The notes under the pieces were generated by a model that searched no databases, was not told the origin of the DNA, and was given only the letters and a program-made list of their open reading frames with translations. The position numbers and the translations under genes are program-made. Source: JBBPZK01 sp965219175 (GTDB taxonomy: Bacteria > Actinomycetota > Rubrobacteria > Rubrobacterales > Rubrobacteraceae). From it: 64,000 nucleotides of DNA. This document shows, one piece after another, positions 24,948 to 33,810 of the stretch (position 1 is its first letter; each line of letters opens with the position of its first letter). Location of the stretch: assembly GCA_965219175.1 (NCBI GenBank), contig CBDCNI010000001.1, forward strand, positions 868,001 to 932,000, in the 5' to 3' direction.

Positions 24948-26402
24948 TTAGTTGTCGGTCGCCTCGGTCGTGGGGCGGCCTTTTACCTCTGCTATGCCGA
25001 GGAGCGCGAGGAAAGCGCAGAGGAGTGCGGCTGGTCCCACGAGGAAAGCGCCCGAGAAGGCGGCGGAAGATTGCAGAGCGAGCAGTGGGTTGATCGCGGC
25101 GTCTTTGGACTCTTGGAGGAACCCGAGTACCGCTCCCGAGATGGCGGGTCCGAAACCGGCTCCGAGGAAGAAACACAACTGGTAGATCCCGAGTCCGACA
25201 CCTGCTCTCTCCGGCGAGAGCGTCGCCGAGGCCGCGTTGGCCGTCGGCGAGTTGAGCGCGGCGAAACCGAGCCCCAAAGCCGTCATGCCGATGGTTACGG
25301 GCAGCAAGGCGCCCCCCGCCCCGAAGGTAGAGATAAACAGGTGAGAAGCCAGCATGATGGACAACCCGCTCAGGATCATCACCCGAAAGCCGACCCGGTC
25401 CGATAGTCTGCCGGCCAGCGGAGACAGCGTCGCTACCACGACGGCGCCGGGTACGAACACGAGACCTATGGTGAGGCTGGATACCTCCGATGTGCTGGAC
25501 AGCAAGAGAGGCACCAGAAAAAGGGCGCACACGTTCGCGAACTGTGCCAGGAATCCTACCGAGGCGGCGGCCAGGAAGCTCCGGTTTCGGAGGATTTCCG
25601 GGGCCACGAACGGCTCTCCCACCCGCGTGATGCGCCTGAGAAAGAATATGCCGCTCAATACCGCTATCACGAAGCTTCCCAGCGTTACGGGTGAGGTCAG
25701 GCTCGCGGACTGGGCGTGTGTAACGCCGAATAGTAGGAGACCGGCGGCAAGGGCGAGTAGCACGCCGCTCGGCAGGTCGAGCCGGCGCACGGATCTACCA
25801 CGCCCGTCAGCCTCTCCGACCTGATGCGGGATGACGTAGAAGGCGCCGAAGATCAGGAAGATTGTAAGGGCCAGCGTGCTATAGAAAAGCGAGTGCCAAC
25901 TGGATACCTGGATCAGGACGCCTCCCAATACCGGCCCGAAAGCCGCCCCCGCCCCGATGCTGGACGAGATAATGCCGAGCCCGAAACCACGACTACCCTT
26001 CGGCAGCAGCTTCGCCACCAGTCCGAAAGAGAGCGCCGGGATGGCCGCAGCCCCAGCCGCCTGCAGGATCCTTGCGCCGACCAGCACACCGAAGCTTGGT
26101 GCCAGGGCGCATAGCAGAGACCCGGCCGCAAAGCCTGTCAGCCCGAAGCAGAAGGTCAGCTTCGGGCTGTACAGGTCGGAAACGCGACCGTAGAGCGGTA
26201 CGCCAACCGCGTAGACCAGCAAATAGCCCGTCGCCACCCAACCCACCTGGCTCTCGGAGACGTTGTAGCTCCGTTGGATCAGGGGCAGCGCCACGTTGAC
26301 CATCGACTGGTTGAAGACCGAGACAAAGGTCGCCATCGCCACCACGGTAAGTAGCAGTCGGGTTGAAACCGTACCTTTTGCGTACCCTGGCTCTTTATTC
26401 AC
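24948..26402 (-). CDS. MFS transporter, DHA2-like drug exporter
   Basis: 484 residues with about 14 hydrophobic segments. Motifs include F-N-Q-S-M-V-N-V-A-L-P (DHA2 opening), W-V-A-T-G-Y-L-L-V-Y-A-V, G-R-V-S-D-L-Y-S-P-K (motif A region) and the G-A-G-A-A-F-G-P-V-L-G-G motif C of antiporters. It would export drugs or metabolites with H+. It resembles Tet(L)-like multidrug exporters by topology. No adjacent regulator. Confidence 0.85.
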   Translation of the reverse strand: MNKEPGYAKGTVSTRLLLTVVAMATFVSVFNQSMVNVALPLIQRSYNVSESQVGWVATGYLLVYAVGVPLYGRVSDLYSPKLTFCFGLTGFAAGSLLCALAPSFGVLVGARILQAAGAAAIPALSFGLVAKLLPKGSRGFGLGIISSSIGAGAAFGPVLGGVLIQVSSWHSLFYSTLALTIFLIFGAFYVIPHQVGEADGRGRSVRRLDLPSGVLLALAAGLLLFGVTHAQSASLTSPVTLGSFVIAVLSGIFFLRRITRVGEPFVAPEILRNRSFLAAASVGFLAQFANVCALFLVPLLLSSTSEVSSLTIGLVFVPGAVVVATLSPLAGRLSDRVGFRVMILSGLSIMLASHLFISTFGAGGALLPVTIGMTALGLGFAALNSPTANAASATLSPERAGVGLGIYQLCFFLGAGFGPAISGAVLGFLQESKDAAINPLLALQSSAAFSGAFLVGPAALLCAFLALLGIAEVKGRPTTEATDN

Positions 26403-26611
26403 CGGCTCTATTACGGACTCCTTCTACTCTTCTCGGAGTGTTTCTCAACTTACCCCGGATGCCCGGACGGTCTTTGCTCACCCCGCCGGAAACTACTCGA
26501 TGGAATACCTCTTTCAGCCCCGCGACCTCCGCAGTCTCCGGCAAAACACCGGCCGAACTTCGGGGCGGGAAAACCTCATGATCGGTCTTTAGACGGCCAC
26601 ACGAGCATATT
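26403..26611. other. Intergenic stretch without a gene
   Basis: No gene, RNA or repeat recognised between the MFS start and the restriction-enzyme remnant. Confidence 0.35.
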
Positions 26612-26802
26612 CTAACCCAGAGGCCATCCGGAGATGATCCCATCTACCCCGGCCATGAGGCGGTTCCCGGAGGGGGAGACCAAGATCTCCTGATAGTGTC
26701 GGATGTTGTTGTAGGAGAGTGTTTGGCCCTCGCGGTCTTAGCCACTCGTCGAGCACCTGGTAGCCGTCTCCCCGGAACTCCCAAACTTCCTCCGGGATGC
26801 GG
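26612..26802 (-). pseudogene. Decayed C-terminus of a type ISP restriction-modification-like enzyme
   Basis: On the minus strand about 21 codons read R-I-P-E-E-V-W-E-F-R-G-D-G-Y-Q-V-L-D-E-W-L, then a frameshift occurs near 26740, and the next frame reads R-E-G-Q-T-L-S-Y-N-N-I-R-H-Y-Q-E-I followed by R-L-M-A-G-V-D to a TAG at 26614-26612. This order (P-E-x-V-W-E-F, G-Y-Q-V-L-x-x-W-L, R-x-G-x-T-L-S-Y-x-x-I-x-H-Y, R-L-M) is the end of type ISP / Eco57I-like R-M proteins as I recall them. A 2-nt deletion at the lysine-aspartate codons restores the frame. No N-terminal part, helicase or methylase motif remains nearby. Confidence 0.62.
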
Positions 26803-26903
26803 CAGGTGCGGGACTGCGAGGCCGGGAATATACTGCGGGCGCTATGGTACGCATAACGGAGCCTAAGGTCTCATCACGTTCACCGGAAGGAGGTGGATAG
26901 TCT

Positions 26904-28163
26904 GTGGGCCGGGCGGACGATGCCAACTTCCCGGACCTGCTCGATGAGGTGATGCGTCGGATCGACCGCGAAGAGCTCGTGCGGCTGACGCGGGAACTGG
27001 TGGGTGTAAAGAGTGTCTACCGGCCCGAAGATCCGGACGGCAATGAAGCTGGCGCCGCCCGCTTTGTCGCGGAGTATCTGGAACGTGCGGGCTTCGACGT
27101 TCGGACGGAGGAGGTCGCGCCGGGTCGTCCGAACGTGTGGACGGTGTGGGAAGGCGACCGGGCCGGAAGGACGCTGCTCTTCGAGGCGCACACGGACGTG
27201 GTGACGGAGGGGCGGGCGGAAAGCTGGGTACACTCGCCGTTCGGCGCGGAGCGGGATGGTGGAAGGATCTACGGGCGCGGGGCGTGCGATACGAAGGGGA
27301 ACCTGGCGGCGGCGGTGATGGCGGTGCGGGCGATCAAGGACTCCGGCATCTCTTTTCCCGGCCGACTCGTACTCTGTCATCCGGTGGATGAGGAGGGGAT
27401 GATGAGCGGCATCAAGGGGTTTATCGAGGGAGGACACGCCGAGGGGGTGGATGCTGCGATGATCTGCGAGCCGGAGGAGAACCAGATCTGCATCCGGCAG
27501 AAAGGAGCTTTGCGCGTCGAGGTGACGGTACGGGGAAGGATGGCGCACGGCGCGATGCCCCTGAGTGGCGTCAACCCGGTAACGCGGGCGGCGCGATTCG
27601 TGGTCGCGGTGGAGGAACTGGAGCGCCGGGAGATGGAGAGGTGCGGAGAGGACCCGTTCCTCGGCTACCCGAGTCTCACGCCGACTATCCTGATGGGACC
27701 GGATCGCGGGGAGCCCCAGATCAACGTGATCCCCGCGAGCGCCTACGTCGCCCTCGACATCCGCACCACCCCGGACCAATCACACGAGAAACTGATCGAA
27801 CAACTGAAGGAGATCGTCGCGCGCCTGGCTGCCGAAGATCCGGACTTCGACGCTACTCTGGAGGTGATCGAGGAACGCCCGGCCACGGAGACAGCGATGG
27901 ACGAGCCGCTGGTGCGGGCGACGGCAACGGCCTACTCGCGCCTGACAGGTGAGGAGCCGCTCTACAACGGCGTCCCCGGCGCGACGGACGGCACTTTCCT
28001 CCACGCTTGGGCGGACATCCCGATAGTCACGACGGGCGCCGGAGACCGGGAGATACCACACCACGAGGACGAGTGGGTGGACGAGGAGGAGCTTTTCACC
28101 ACCTGCAAGCTCTACGCCGCGACCGCTATGTACTACTGCTACGGAAAGGAAGCCCATGTTTGA
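26904..28163 (+). CDS. M20 family metallohydrolase (ArgE/DapE type)
   Basis: 419 residues. Metal-binding pattern intact: H96-T-D98 (F-E-A-H-T-D-V-V), D129 (G-A-C-D-T-K-G), E163/E164 (D-E-E-G-M), E189 (I-C-E-P-E), and a final H in H-H-E-D-E-W. A lid domain occupies about 200-320. M20 enzymes remove acyl or peptide groups (succinyl-DAP, acetylornithine, N-formyl compounds). It is the first gene of an operon with an SDR (8-nt overlap) and an ECF vitamin-type transporter, so it may unmask an imported molecule. The GTG start has a GGAGGTGG site. Substrate unknown. Confidence 0.88.
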   Translation: MGRADDANFPDLLDEVMRRIDREELVRLTRELVGVKSVYRPEDPDGNEAGAARFVAEYLERAGFDVRTEEVAPGRPNVWTVWEGDRAGRTLLFEAHTDVVTEGRAESWVHSPFGAERDGGRIYGRGACDTKGNLAAAVMAVRAIKDSGISFPGRLVLCHPVDEEGMMSGIKGFIEGGHAEGVDAAMICEPEENQICIRQKGALRVEVTVRGRMAHGAMPLSGVNPVTRAARFVVAVEELERREMERCGEDPFLGYPSLTPTILMGPDRGEPQINVIPASAYVALDIRTTPDQSHEKLIEQLKEIVARLAAEDPDFDATLEVIEERPATETAMDEPLVRATATAYSRLTGEEPLYNGVPGATDGTFLHAWADIPIVTTGAGDREIPHHEDEWVDEEELFTTCKLYAATAMYYCYGKEAHV

Positions 28164-28938
28164 CTACCGTTCGATGTTCGACCTCACCGGAAAGAGCGCG
28201 CTCGTCGTCGGGGCGGGCAGCGGTATCGGGGAGGCGAGCGCCCACGGGCTGGCTGCTTTCGGGGCGCGAATCTTCGCCGCGGACGTAAACGCGGAGGCGG
28301 CGGAGGCGACCTCAGGGGAGATCCGGGGTGAGGGTGGAAAGGCGGCCGCCGTCGGTCTGGACATGCTCGACTCAAACAGCGTCGGGGCGATAGCGGAGGA
28401 GATCGGCACGCCGGATATCCTCGTGAGCACGCCGAGCATGAACGTGCGCAAGCCGGTGCTGGACATAACCGACGAAGAGTTCGACAAGATCGTAAATTTG
28501 AACCTCAAAGGTACGTTCCGTCTGATCCGGGAGTTCGGACGCGGCATGGCCGAACGCGGCTCCGGCAGCATCATCGCCTTCTCAAGCATCCGGGCGCAGA
28601 CCGTGGAACCGGGGCAAGGCATCTACGCCGCGACGAAAGCCGGCACCCTCCAGATGCTCCGCGCGCTCGCCACGGAGGTCGGGCCGAGAGGAGTCCGCGT
28701 AAACGCCATCGCCCCCGGCATCGTGGAGACGCCGCTCACGGCCCAGATAAAGAACTCCCCGGACTGGTACGACTCCTACGCGAACAAGAGCATCCTGGGC
28801 CGCTGGGCGCAGCCGCACGAGATGGTCGGGATGGTAGTCTACCTGGCTTCCGAAGCTAGCTCCTACGTGACAGGAGGGTTCATGCTGGTGGACGGTGGCT
28901 GGACCGCCGCCGACGGACGCTTCACGCCGCCGCTGTAG
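28156..28938 (+). CDS. Short-chain dehydrogenase/reductase
   Basis: 260 residues. Cofactor loop G19-A-G-S-G-I-G25, catalytic S143/S144, Y157-A-A-T-K161, and the V-N-A-I-A-P-G and G-G-x-x-x-V-D-G-G-W end signatures. The usual N-N-A-G strand is replaced by S-T-P-S-M-N (91-96), which is unusual. It overlaps the end of the M20 gene by 8 nt, so the two are translationally coupled and probably act on one substrate. NAD(P)H-dependent oxidation/reduction; substrate unknown. Confidence 0.88.
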   Translation: MFDYRSMFDLTGKSALVVGAGSGIGEASAHGLAAFGARIFAADVNAEAAEATSGEIRGEGGKAAAVGLDMLDSNSVGAIAEEIGTPDILVSTPSMNVRKPVLDITDEEFDKIVNLNLKGTFRLIREFGRGMAERGSGSIIAFSSIRAQTVEPGQGIYAATKAGTLQMLRALATEVGPRGVRVNAIAPGIVETPLTAQIKNSPDWYDSYANKSILGRWAQPHEMVGMVVYLASEASSYVTGGFMLVDGGWTAADGRFTPPL

Positions 28939-29024
28939 CTCCATCGTTGATAGGTGTACACTTTGCATATAGGTGCGGATAGTGGCGATGGCTGCTCCGG
29001 CGGTGGCCGGAGAGAAGGGGGAAC

Positions 29025-29627
29025 ATGATGGCGGCACAATCGGGTAGCGACCGAGAAGGTTCGGGGAGCGGGCTCAGTGTCCGGCAGATCGTGGTGGCCG
29101 GTATTCTTGGGGGGATCGCTATCTTCCTGGGTTACACCCGGCTGGGGTTCATCCCGGTGCCGAACCTGGCGGGCAGCGCGACGATCATGCACGTACCGGC
29201 GATCCTGGGTGGCGCTTTGGAGGGGCCTGTCGTCGGCACTATCGCGGGCGGCATCTTCGGCATCTTCTCTTTTCTGACTGCGGAAGTGCCGATCTTCAGG
29301 AATCCGCTCGTCTCGGTGTTGCCGCGGCTCGTTATCGGGGTCGTGGCCTGGGCCTCATTCGTGAGCCTGCGGCGGATCAGCCTGGACCTGGCTTCGGCCA
29401 CAGCGGGGGTGCTAGGCTCGCTCGCCAACACCATCGGGGTTTTAGGGATGGCGATTCTGTTGGGCCTGTTGCCGGTGGCGGCGGTCGTCCCGATAATCCC
29501 GCAGGCGATAGCCGAAGCGGTCCTCGCCGCCATCGTGACGGTCGTGGTGGTGCGGGGCGTGATGCTCTTCCGCAGCGGTCGCACGACTGCCCCGGAGACC
29601 AAGTCCGACGAAGAACGCCGCTACTAG
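29025..29627 (+). CDS. ECF transporter S component
   Basis: 200 residues with about six membrane helices. The sequence Y-T-R-L-G-F-I-P-V-P (about 42-51), then H-V-P-A-I-L-G-G-A-L-E-G-P-V-V-G-T-I-A-G-G-I-F-G in helix 2-3, is typical of S components for pyrimidine-like vitamin precursors, pantothenate and folate. It gives substrate specificity to the ATPases and EcfT encoded directly downstream. The ATG is preceded by an AAGGGGGAAC site. The ligand cannot be told from sequence; its linkage to an M20 hydrolase and SDR is the best clue. Confidence 0.85.
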   Translation: MMAAQSGSDREGSGSGLSVRQIVVAGILGGIAIFLGYTRLGFIPVPNLAGSATIMHVPAILGGALEGPVVGTIAGGIFGIFSFLTAEVPIFRNPLVSVLPRLVIGVVAWASFVSLRRISLDLASATAGVLGSLANTIGVLGMAILLGLLPVAAVVPIIPQAIAEAVLAAIVTVVVVRGVMLFRSGRTTAPETKSDEERRY

Positions 29628-29642
29628 TTCTCGGGTGGAGCG

Positions 29643-30485
29643 GTGATCGAGCTGGAGAAGCTCTCCTTCGCCTATCGCACGGGCGAGGCCGACGCGGTCC
29701 TCGCGCTGCGCGACCTCGACTTCGAGATAGAGCCGGGGAAGCTCGTGGCGATCATCGGCCACAACGGCTCAGGGAAGAGCACGCTCGTCAAGCTGCTCGC
29801 CGCCGTCTTGTATCCGACGGAAGGCGAGATCCGGATTGACGGCATCCCCGTGGACGAGAAGCACCAGTGGGAGATACGCCGCAAAGTCTCCGTCGTCTTC
29901 CAGGACCCGGACGACCAGCTCGTCATGAACCGCGTAGAGGACGATGTGGCGTTCGGGCCGGAGAACCTGGGACTGGCGCGGGAGGAGATCTCCGTCCGCG
30001 TCCGGTCTTCTCTGAAAGCGCTCGGGCTCGAAGAGATACGGAGCCGGCTGGTGGAGGACCTTTCCCCAGGACAGAAGCAGCGGGTAGCCATAGCGGGGGC
30101 GCTCGCCATGCGTCCGCGGTTCCTGATCCTGGACGAACCGACCTCGCTGTTGCCGGTGCCGGCCGCGGAGCGGCTGATCTCGACCGTGAGAGAGTTGAAC
30201 CGCAGTGAAGGAATGGGCGTCCTCCACGTCACGCACTCGATGTCCGAGGCCGCCCTCTTTGACCGCGTGGTCGTAATGGACGAGGGACGCCGCATCCTGG
30301 ACGGCACGCCCGCCGAAGTCTTCCGCAACGCAGATAAGTTGCGCGAAGTCGGCCTGGACGTTCCGCTCGCGGCCAGCCTCGCCGACCGCCTACGCGTCCA
30401 CGGCGTACCGCTCGAAGGCGACATACTGAACGCCGTGGATCTGCGAGAAGCAATCTCCAATCTCCCCGAAACTCGCGACCGATGA
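29643..30485 (+). CDS. ecfA1: ECF transporter ATPase A1
   Basis: 280 residues. Walker A G39-H-N-G-S-G-K-S46, Q-loop in F-Q-D-P-D, Walker B L-I-L-D-E-P (161-166) and switch histidine H198 (V-T-H-S-M) are intact. The signature is L-S-P-G-Q (140-144) instead of L-S-G-G-Q, and the D-loop after Walker B is T-S-L-L-P-V-P rather than the usual S-x-L-D-P. It forms a heterodimer with the next gene product. GTG start; its end overlaps ecfA2 by 4 nt (ATGA). Confidence 0.92.
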   Translation: MIELEKLSFAYRTGEADAVLALRDLDFEIEPGKLVAIIGHNGSGKSTLVKLLAAVLYPTEGEIRIDGIPVDEKHQWEIRRKVSVVFQDPDDQLVMNRVEDDVAFGPENLGLAREEISVRVRSSLKALGLEEIRSRLVEDLSPGQKQRVAIAGALAMRPRFLILDEPTSLLPVPAAERLISTVRELNRSEGMGVLHVTHSMSEAALFDRVVVMDEGRRILDGTPAEVFRNADKLREVGLDVPLAASLADRLRVHGVPLEGDILNAVDLREAISNLPETRDR

Positions 30486-31357
30486 GCGCCGCCGACGGAA
30501 CCCCGATCATCGAGCTGCGAGACTTCCGCTACACCTACCTCGAAGGTACACCGAAAGCGGTCGAGGCGGTTCGGGACGTCTCGTTCGAGGTCCGGCGTGG
30601 AGAGCGCGTCGGCATCGTCGGCCCCACGCAGTCCGGCAAATCAACCGTCGTGGACGCCTTCGCCCACCTTTTGCGCGTGAAATCGGGGCAGGTCTTCTAC
30701 GCCGGCGAAGACATCGCCGCTCCCGGCTACGACCGCAAAGCCCTGCGCCGTGAGGTCGGCATCGTCTTCCAGCAGCCGGACTCCCAGCTAATAGAGGACG
30801 TGGTCGGCGCGGACGTGGCCTTCGGGCCGACCGCCGCAGGACTCTCCGCGAAGGAGACCCGCGGGCGCGTCGAGGAGAGCCTGAACACCCTGGGGCTGCC
30901 GTACCAGGACTTCCGGCTGCGCTACGTCCACGCTCTCTCCGGCGGCCAGCGGCGGCGGGTAGCCATAGCCGGCGTGCTCGCTATGCGCACGCCCGTTTTG
31001 GTGCTCGACGAGCCGATGGCGGGTCTCGACCCGCGAGGACGGCGCGAGCTTCTGGACCTGCTCCAGCGGCTGCAGAGAGACCGGGAGCTTACGCTGATCG
31101 TCTGCTCCGCAAGCCTCACCGACGTGAGTGTCCTCTGCGACCGTTTCATCGTCCTGGACCGGGGGAGCGTGGTCATCGACGGACCTGCGCCCGAGGTACT
31201 GCGCGAGGCCGACCGGCTCGCGGAGCTGGACATCACCTTGCCGGAGCCCGTAGTGGCGGCGCGCGAGATGAAAAAGCTCTTCCCGGACTTCCCGACCGGG
31301 CTGCTCACGGAAGACGAGTTGGAGGCCGAACTGATAAAGAGGATCGGAGCTTCGTAG
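30482..31357 (+). CDS. ecfA2: ECF transporter ATPase A2
   Basis: 291 residues. Walker A G47-P-T-Q-S-G-K-S54, signature L-S-G-G-Q (152-156), Walker B V-L-V-L-D-E-P and D-loop A-G-L-D-P are canonical. The switch histidine is missing: the segment after the last strand reads L-I-V-C-S-A-S-L-T-D where relatives have V-T-H. It pairs with EcfA1 in the energy-coupling module. The ATG overlaps ecfA1 by 4 nt and its TAG shares one base with the GTG start of ecfT. Confidence 0.92.
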   Translation: MSAADGTPIIELRDFRYTYLEGTPKAVEAVRDVSFEVRRGERVGIVGPTQSGKSTVVDAFAHLLRVKSGQVFYAGEDIAAPGYDRKALRREVGIVFQQPDSQLIEDVVGADVAFGPTAAGLSAKETRGRVEESLNTLGLPYQDFRLRYVHALSGGQRRRVAIAGVLAMRTPVLVLDEPMAGLDPRGRRELLDLLQRLQRDRELTLIVCSASLTDVSVLCDRFIVLDRGSVVIDGPAPEVLREADRLAELDITLPEPVVAAREMKKLFPDFPTGLLTEDELEAELIKRIGAS

Positions 31358-32187
31358 TGCTGGAGCTTCAGCGGAACGTCATCTTCGGGCAGTTCGTGGA
31401 TACGGGATCTTTCATCCATCGCATGGATGCCCGGATAAAGATACTGGCTACCTTCGTATTCATCGTCGCTTCGTTTCTCGTCAACAGTTTCGTCGGCTTC
31501 GCGGTGGCGCTGGCCTTGCTCGTCCTGATCCAGCTCGTCTCCCGGATACCGTCCGGGTACTTGTTGCGAGGTTCGCGGTTCTTCGTCGTGTTCCTCGTCT
31601 TTATCCTCTTTTTCCAGGTGCTTTTCTATCCCGGAGAGGTGTCGGAGGGAGGCTACCTCTGGCGGTGGGGCGTGCTCTCGGTCTCGACCAACGGACTCTA
31701 CACGGCGGGCATTTTGGGGCTGCGCGTGATCTTCCTCTACTACGTCACCACGATGCTGATGCTCGTAACCTCGCTCGTTGACCTGACGAACGGTCTGGAG
31801 CTTCTCTTCGGCCCGCTCCAGCGCCTGCGCGTGCCGGTCAACGAGCTAGTACTGGTCTTCGTAATCGCCATAAAATTCGTACCCATCTTTATCGAGGAAG
31901 TCGAACGCCTCGCCCGCGCCCAGACCGCCCGCGGCGTCCCGTTCGACGAGGGCGGCGCCATCACCCGCGCGCGCCGCATCGGACGCCTGCTCGTCCCCAT
32001 CTTTATCGGGGGCTTCGCCCGCGCCGACGTCCTAACGACCGCCATGAACACCCGCAGCTACCGGGGAGGACAGCAACGCACCAAGTTCCGCCGGATGAAA
32101 GCGACGCCCTACGACTGGCTCGTCCTCGCGCTCGTCATCGTCTGGATGGCAGCGGCCTGGTTGCTTCCAGGAGCCCTGAACATTTAG
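31357..32187 (+). CDS. ecfT: ECF transporter transmembrane component EcfT
   Basis: 276 residues with five or so membrane helices. The N-terminal H-R-M-D-A-R-I-K and the cytoplasmic coupling helices with A-R-x-x-R-G-V-P-F and R-A-D-V-L-T-T-A-M-N-T-R-S-Y are the EcfT signatures that contact the ATPases. It completes a four-gene ECF module (S, A1, A2, T). GTG start at the ecfA2 stop (TAGTG). It could also serve S components encoded elsewhere (group II style). Confidence 0.92.
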   Translation: MLELQRNVIFGQFVDTGSFIHRMDARIKILATFVFIVASFLVNSFVGFAVALALLVLIQLVSRIPSGYLLRGSRFFVVFLVFILFFQVLFYPGEVSEGGYLWRWGVLSVSTNGLYTAGILGLRVIFLYYVTTMLMLVTSLVDLTNGLELLFGPLQRLRVPVNELVLVFVIAIKFVPIFIEEVERLARAQTARGVPFDEGGAITRARRIGRLLVPIFIGGFARADVLTTAMNTRSYRGGQQRTKFRRMKATPYDWLVLALVIVWMAAAWLLPGALNI

Positions 32188-32196
32188 TTACGGACG

Positions 32197-32227
32197 TAGA
32201 CTCCGTCCAACTTTACCGTGCTAGAAT
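32197..32227 (+). promoter_or_regulatory. Candidate promoter of the acyl-CoA carboxylase operon
   Basis: TAGACT (32197-32202) and TAGAAT (32222-32227) are 19 nt apart. The -10 box lies 8 nt before ATG 32236, which implies a leaderless mRNA; no ribosome site is seen there. Confidence 0.4.
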
Positions 32228-32235
32228 GCCCGACT

Positions 32236-33810
32236 ATGCAGGGTGAAAGGTTGGGCGAGGAAACGACTGCGGGGAAGATCGAAGCTCTAAACAAGCTGAG
32301 GGATGATGCCGCCCATCCCGCCCCGGAGCAAGCAGTCGAACGCCAGCGGGAACGGGGCAAACTCACCGCGCGCGAGCGGATAGACCTGCTGCTGGACGAG
32401 GGAACGTTCGTCGAGCTGGACCGTTACCGGGTCCACCGCTCGTACAACTTCGGGCTGGAGGAGAACCGGCCGCTCGGGGACGGGGTCATTACCGGCTACG
32501 GCGAGGTCATGGGTCGCAAAGTATGTGTGTTTTCGCAGGACTTTACCGTGTTTGGCGGGTCTCTAGGGGAGGTGTACGCGCAGAAGATCTGCAAGGTCAT
32601 GGACCTCGCTCTCTCCACGGGATGCCCAATCGTCGGGATAAACGACTCCGGCGGGGCGCGCATTCAGGAGGGTGTCGTTTCTCTTGCCGGATACGCGGAT
32701 ATCTTCCACCTAAACGTAAAGGCTTCCGGGGTTGTACCCCAGATCAGCGTGGTCATGGGACCTTGCGCCGGGGGCGCGGTCTACTCGCCAGCCATAACCG
32801 ACTTCATCTTCATGGTCGAGGAGACGAGCCACATGTTCATCACCGGCCCGGACGTGGTAAAGAGCGTCACCGGCGAGGAGGTCAGTCAGGAAGACCTCGG
32901 CGGCGCCGGGACCCACAGCACCAAGAGCGGCGTCGCCCACTTTTCCGCCCCGGACGAGGAAACCTGTATCTCGGACGTTCGCTATCTCCTCTCTTTCCTG
33001 CCGGACAACAACCTGGAGACCCCGCCGTACTACGAGCCCGCCGACTCGCCGGGACGGATGGACGAGGCCCTCGCCTCGCTCGTCCCGGACTCCACCCGCC
33101 AGCCCTACGACATAAGAAGGGCCGTGGAGCTTACCGTGGATGACGGCGAGTTCTACGAGGTGCAAGAAGGCTGGGCCCAGAACCTGGTGGTCGGTTTCGC
33201 CCGCCTCAACGGGCGCGCCATCGGGGTGGTCGGGAACCAGCCGATGGTTCTGGCCGGCACGCTGGACATAGACGCGAGCACGAAAGGGGCGCGGTTCGTA
33301 AGGTTCTGTGACGCGTTCAACATTCCGCTCCTCACCTTCGTGGACGTGCCGGGGTTCATGCCGGGGACGGACCAGGAGTGGGGCGGCATCATCCGTCACG
33401 GGGCGAAGCTCTTGTACGCCTACTCCGAGGCGACGGTACCGAAGATGACCGTTATTACCAGGAAGGCTTACGGCGGGGCTTATGATGTCATGTGCTCCAA
33501 GCACATCGGGGCGGACGTAAACGTCTCTTGGCCGACCGGGGAGATCGCGGTGATGGGCGCTGGCGCCGCCGTCGGGATCATATTCCGCCGCCGTTTGGCC
33601 GAGGCGGAGGATGAAGAAGCGGAACGTCAGGAGCTTATCTCCGGCTACGAGGAGCAGTTCAACAACCCGATGGTCGCCGCCGAGATGGGATTCATAGACG
33701 ACGTGATAGACCCGCGCGAGACGCGTCCGTACCTCATAAAAGCGCTACAGATGATCCGGACGAAGCGACCCGAGCGCCCCTCCCGCAAACACGGGAACAT
33801 CCCGCTTTGA
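32236..33810 (+). CDS. Acyl-CoA (propionyl-CoA-type) carboxylase beta subunit
   Basis: 524 residues from ATG 32236. Carboxyltransferase features: K-L-T-A-R-E-R-I-D-L-L-L-D, Q-D-F-T-V-F-G-G-S-L-G-E, G-I-N-D-S-G-G-A-R-I-Q-E-G-V, G-P-C-A-G-G-A-V-Y-S-P-A in the first half and V-P-G-F-M-P-G-T-x-Q-E, R-K-A-Y-G-G-A-Y-D-V-M in the second. It moves the carboxyl group from biotin to acyl-CoA, most likely propionyl-CoA to methylmalonyl-CoA or acetyl-CoA to malonyl-CoA. It heads an operon with the epsilon-like and alpha subunits. Confidence 0.94.
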   Translation: MQGERLGEETTAGKIEALNKLRDDAAHPAPEQAVERQRERGKLTARERIDLLLDEGTFVELDRYRVHRSYNFGLEENRPLGDGVITGYGEVMGRKVCVFSQDFTVFGGSLGEVYAQKICKVMDLALSTGCPIVGINDSGGARIQEGVVSLAGYADIFHLNVKASGVVPQISVVMGPCAGGAVYSPAITDFIFMVEETSHMFITGPDVVKSVTGEEVSQEDLGGAGTHSTKSGVAHFSAPDEETCISDVRYLLSFLPDNNLETPPYYEPADSPGRMDEALASLVPDSTRQPYDIRRAVELTVDDGEFYEVQEGWAQNLVVGFARLNGRAIGVVGNQPMVLAGTLDIDASTKGARFVRFCDAFNIPLLTFVDVPGFMPGTDQEWGGIIRHGAKLLYAYSEATVPKMTVITRKAYGGAYDVMCSKHIGADVNVSWPTGEIAVMGAGAAVGIIFRRRLAEAEDEEAERQELISGYEEQFNNPMVAAEMGFIDDVIDPRETRPYLIKALQMIRTKRPERPSRKHGNIPL

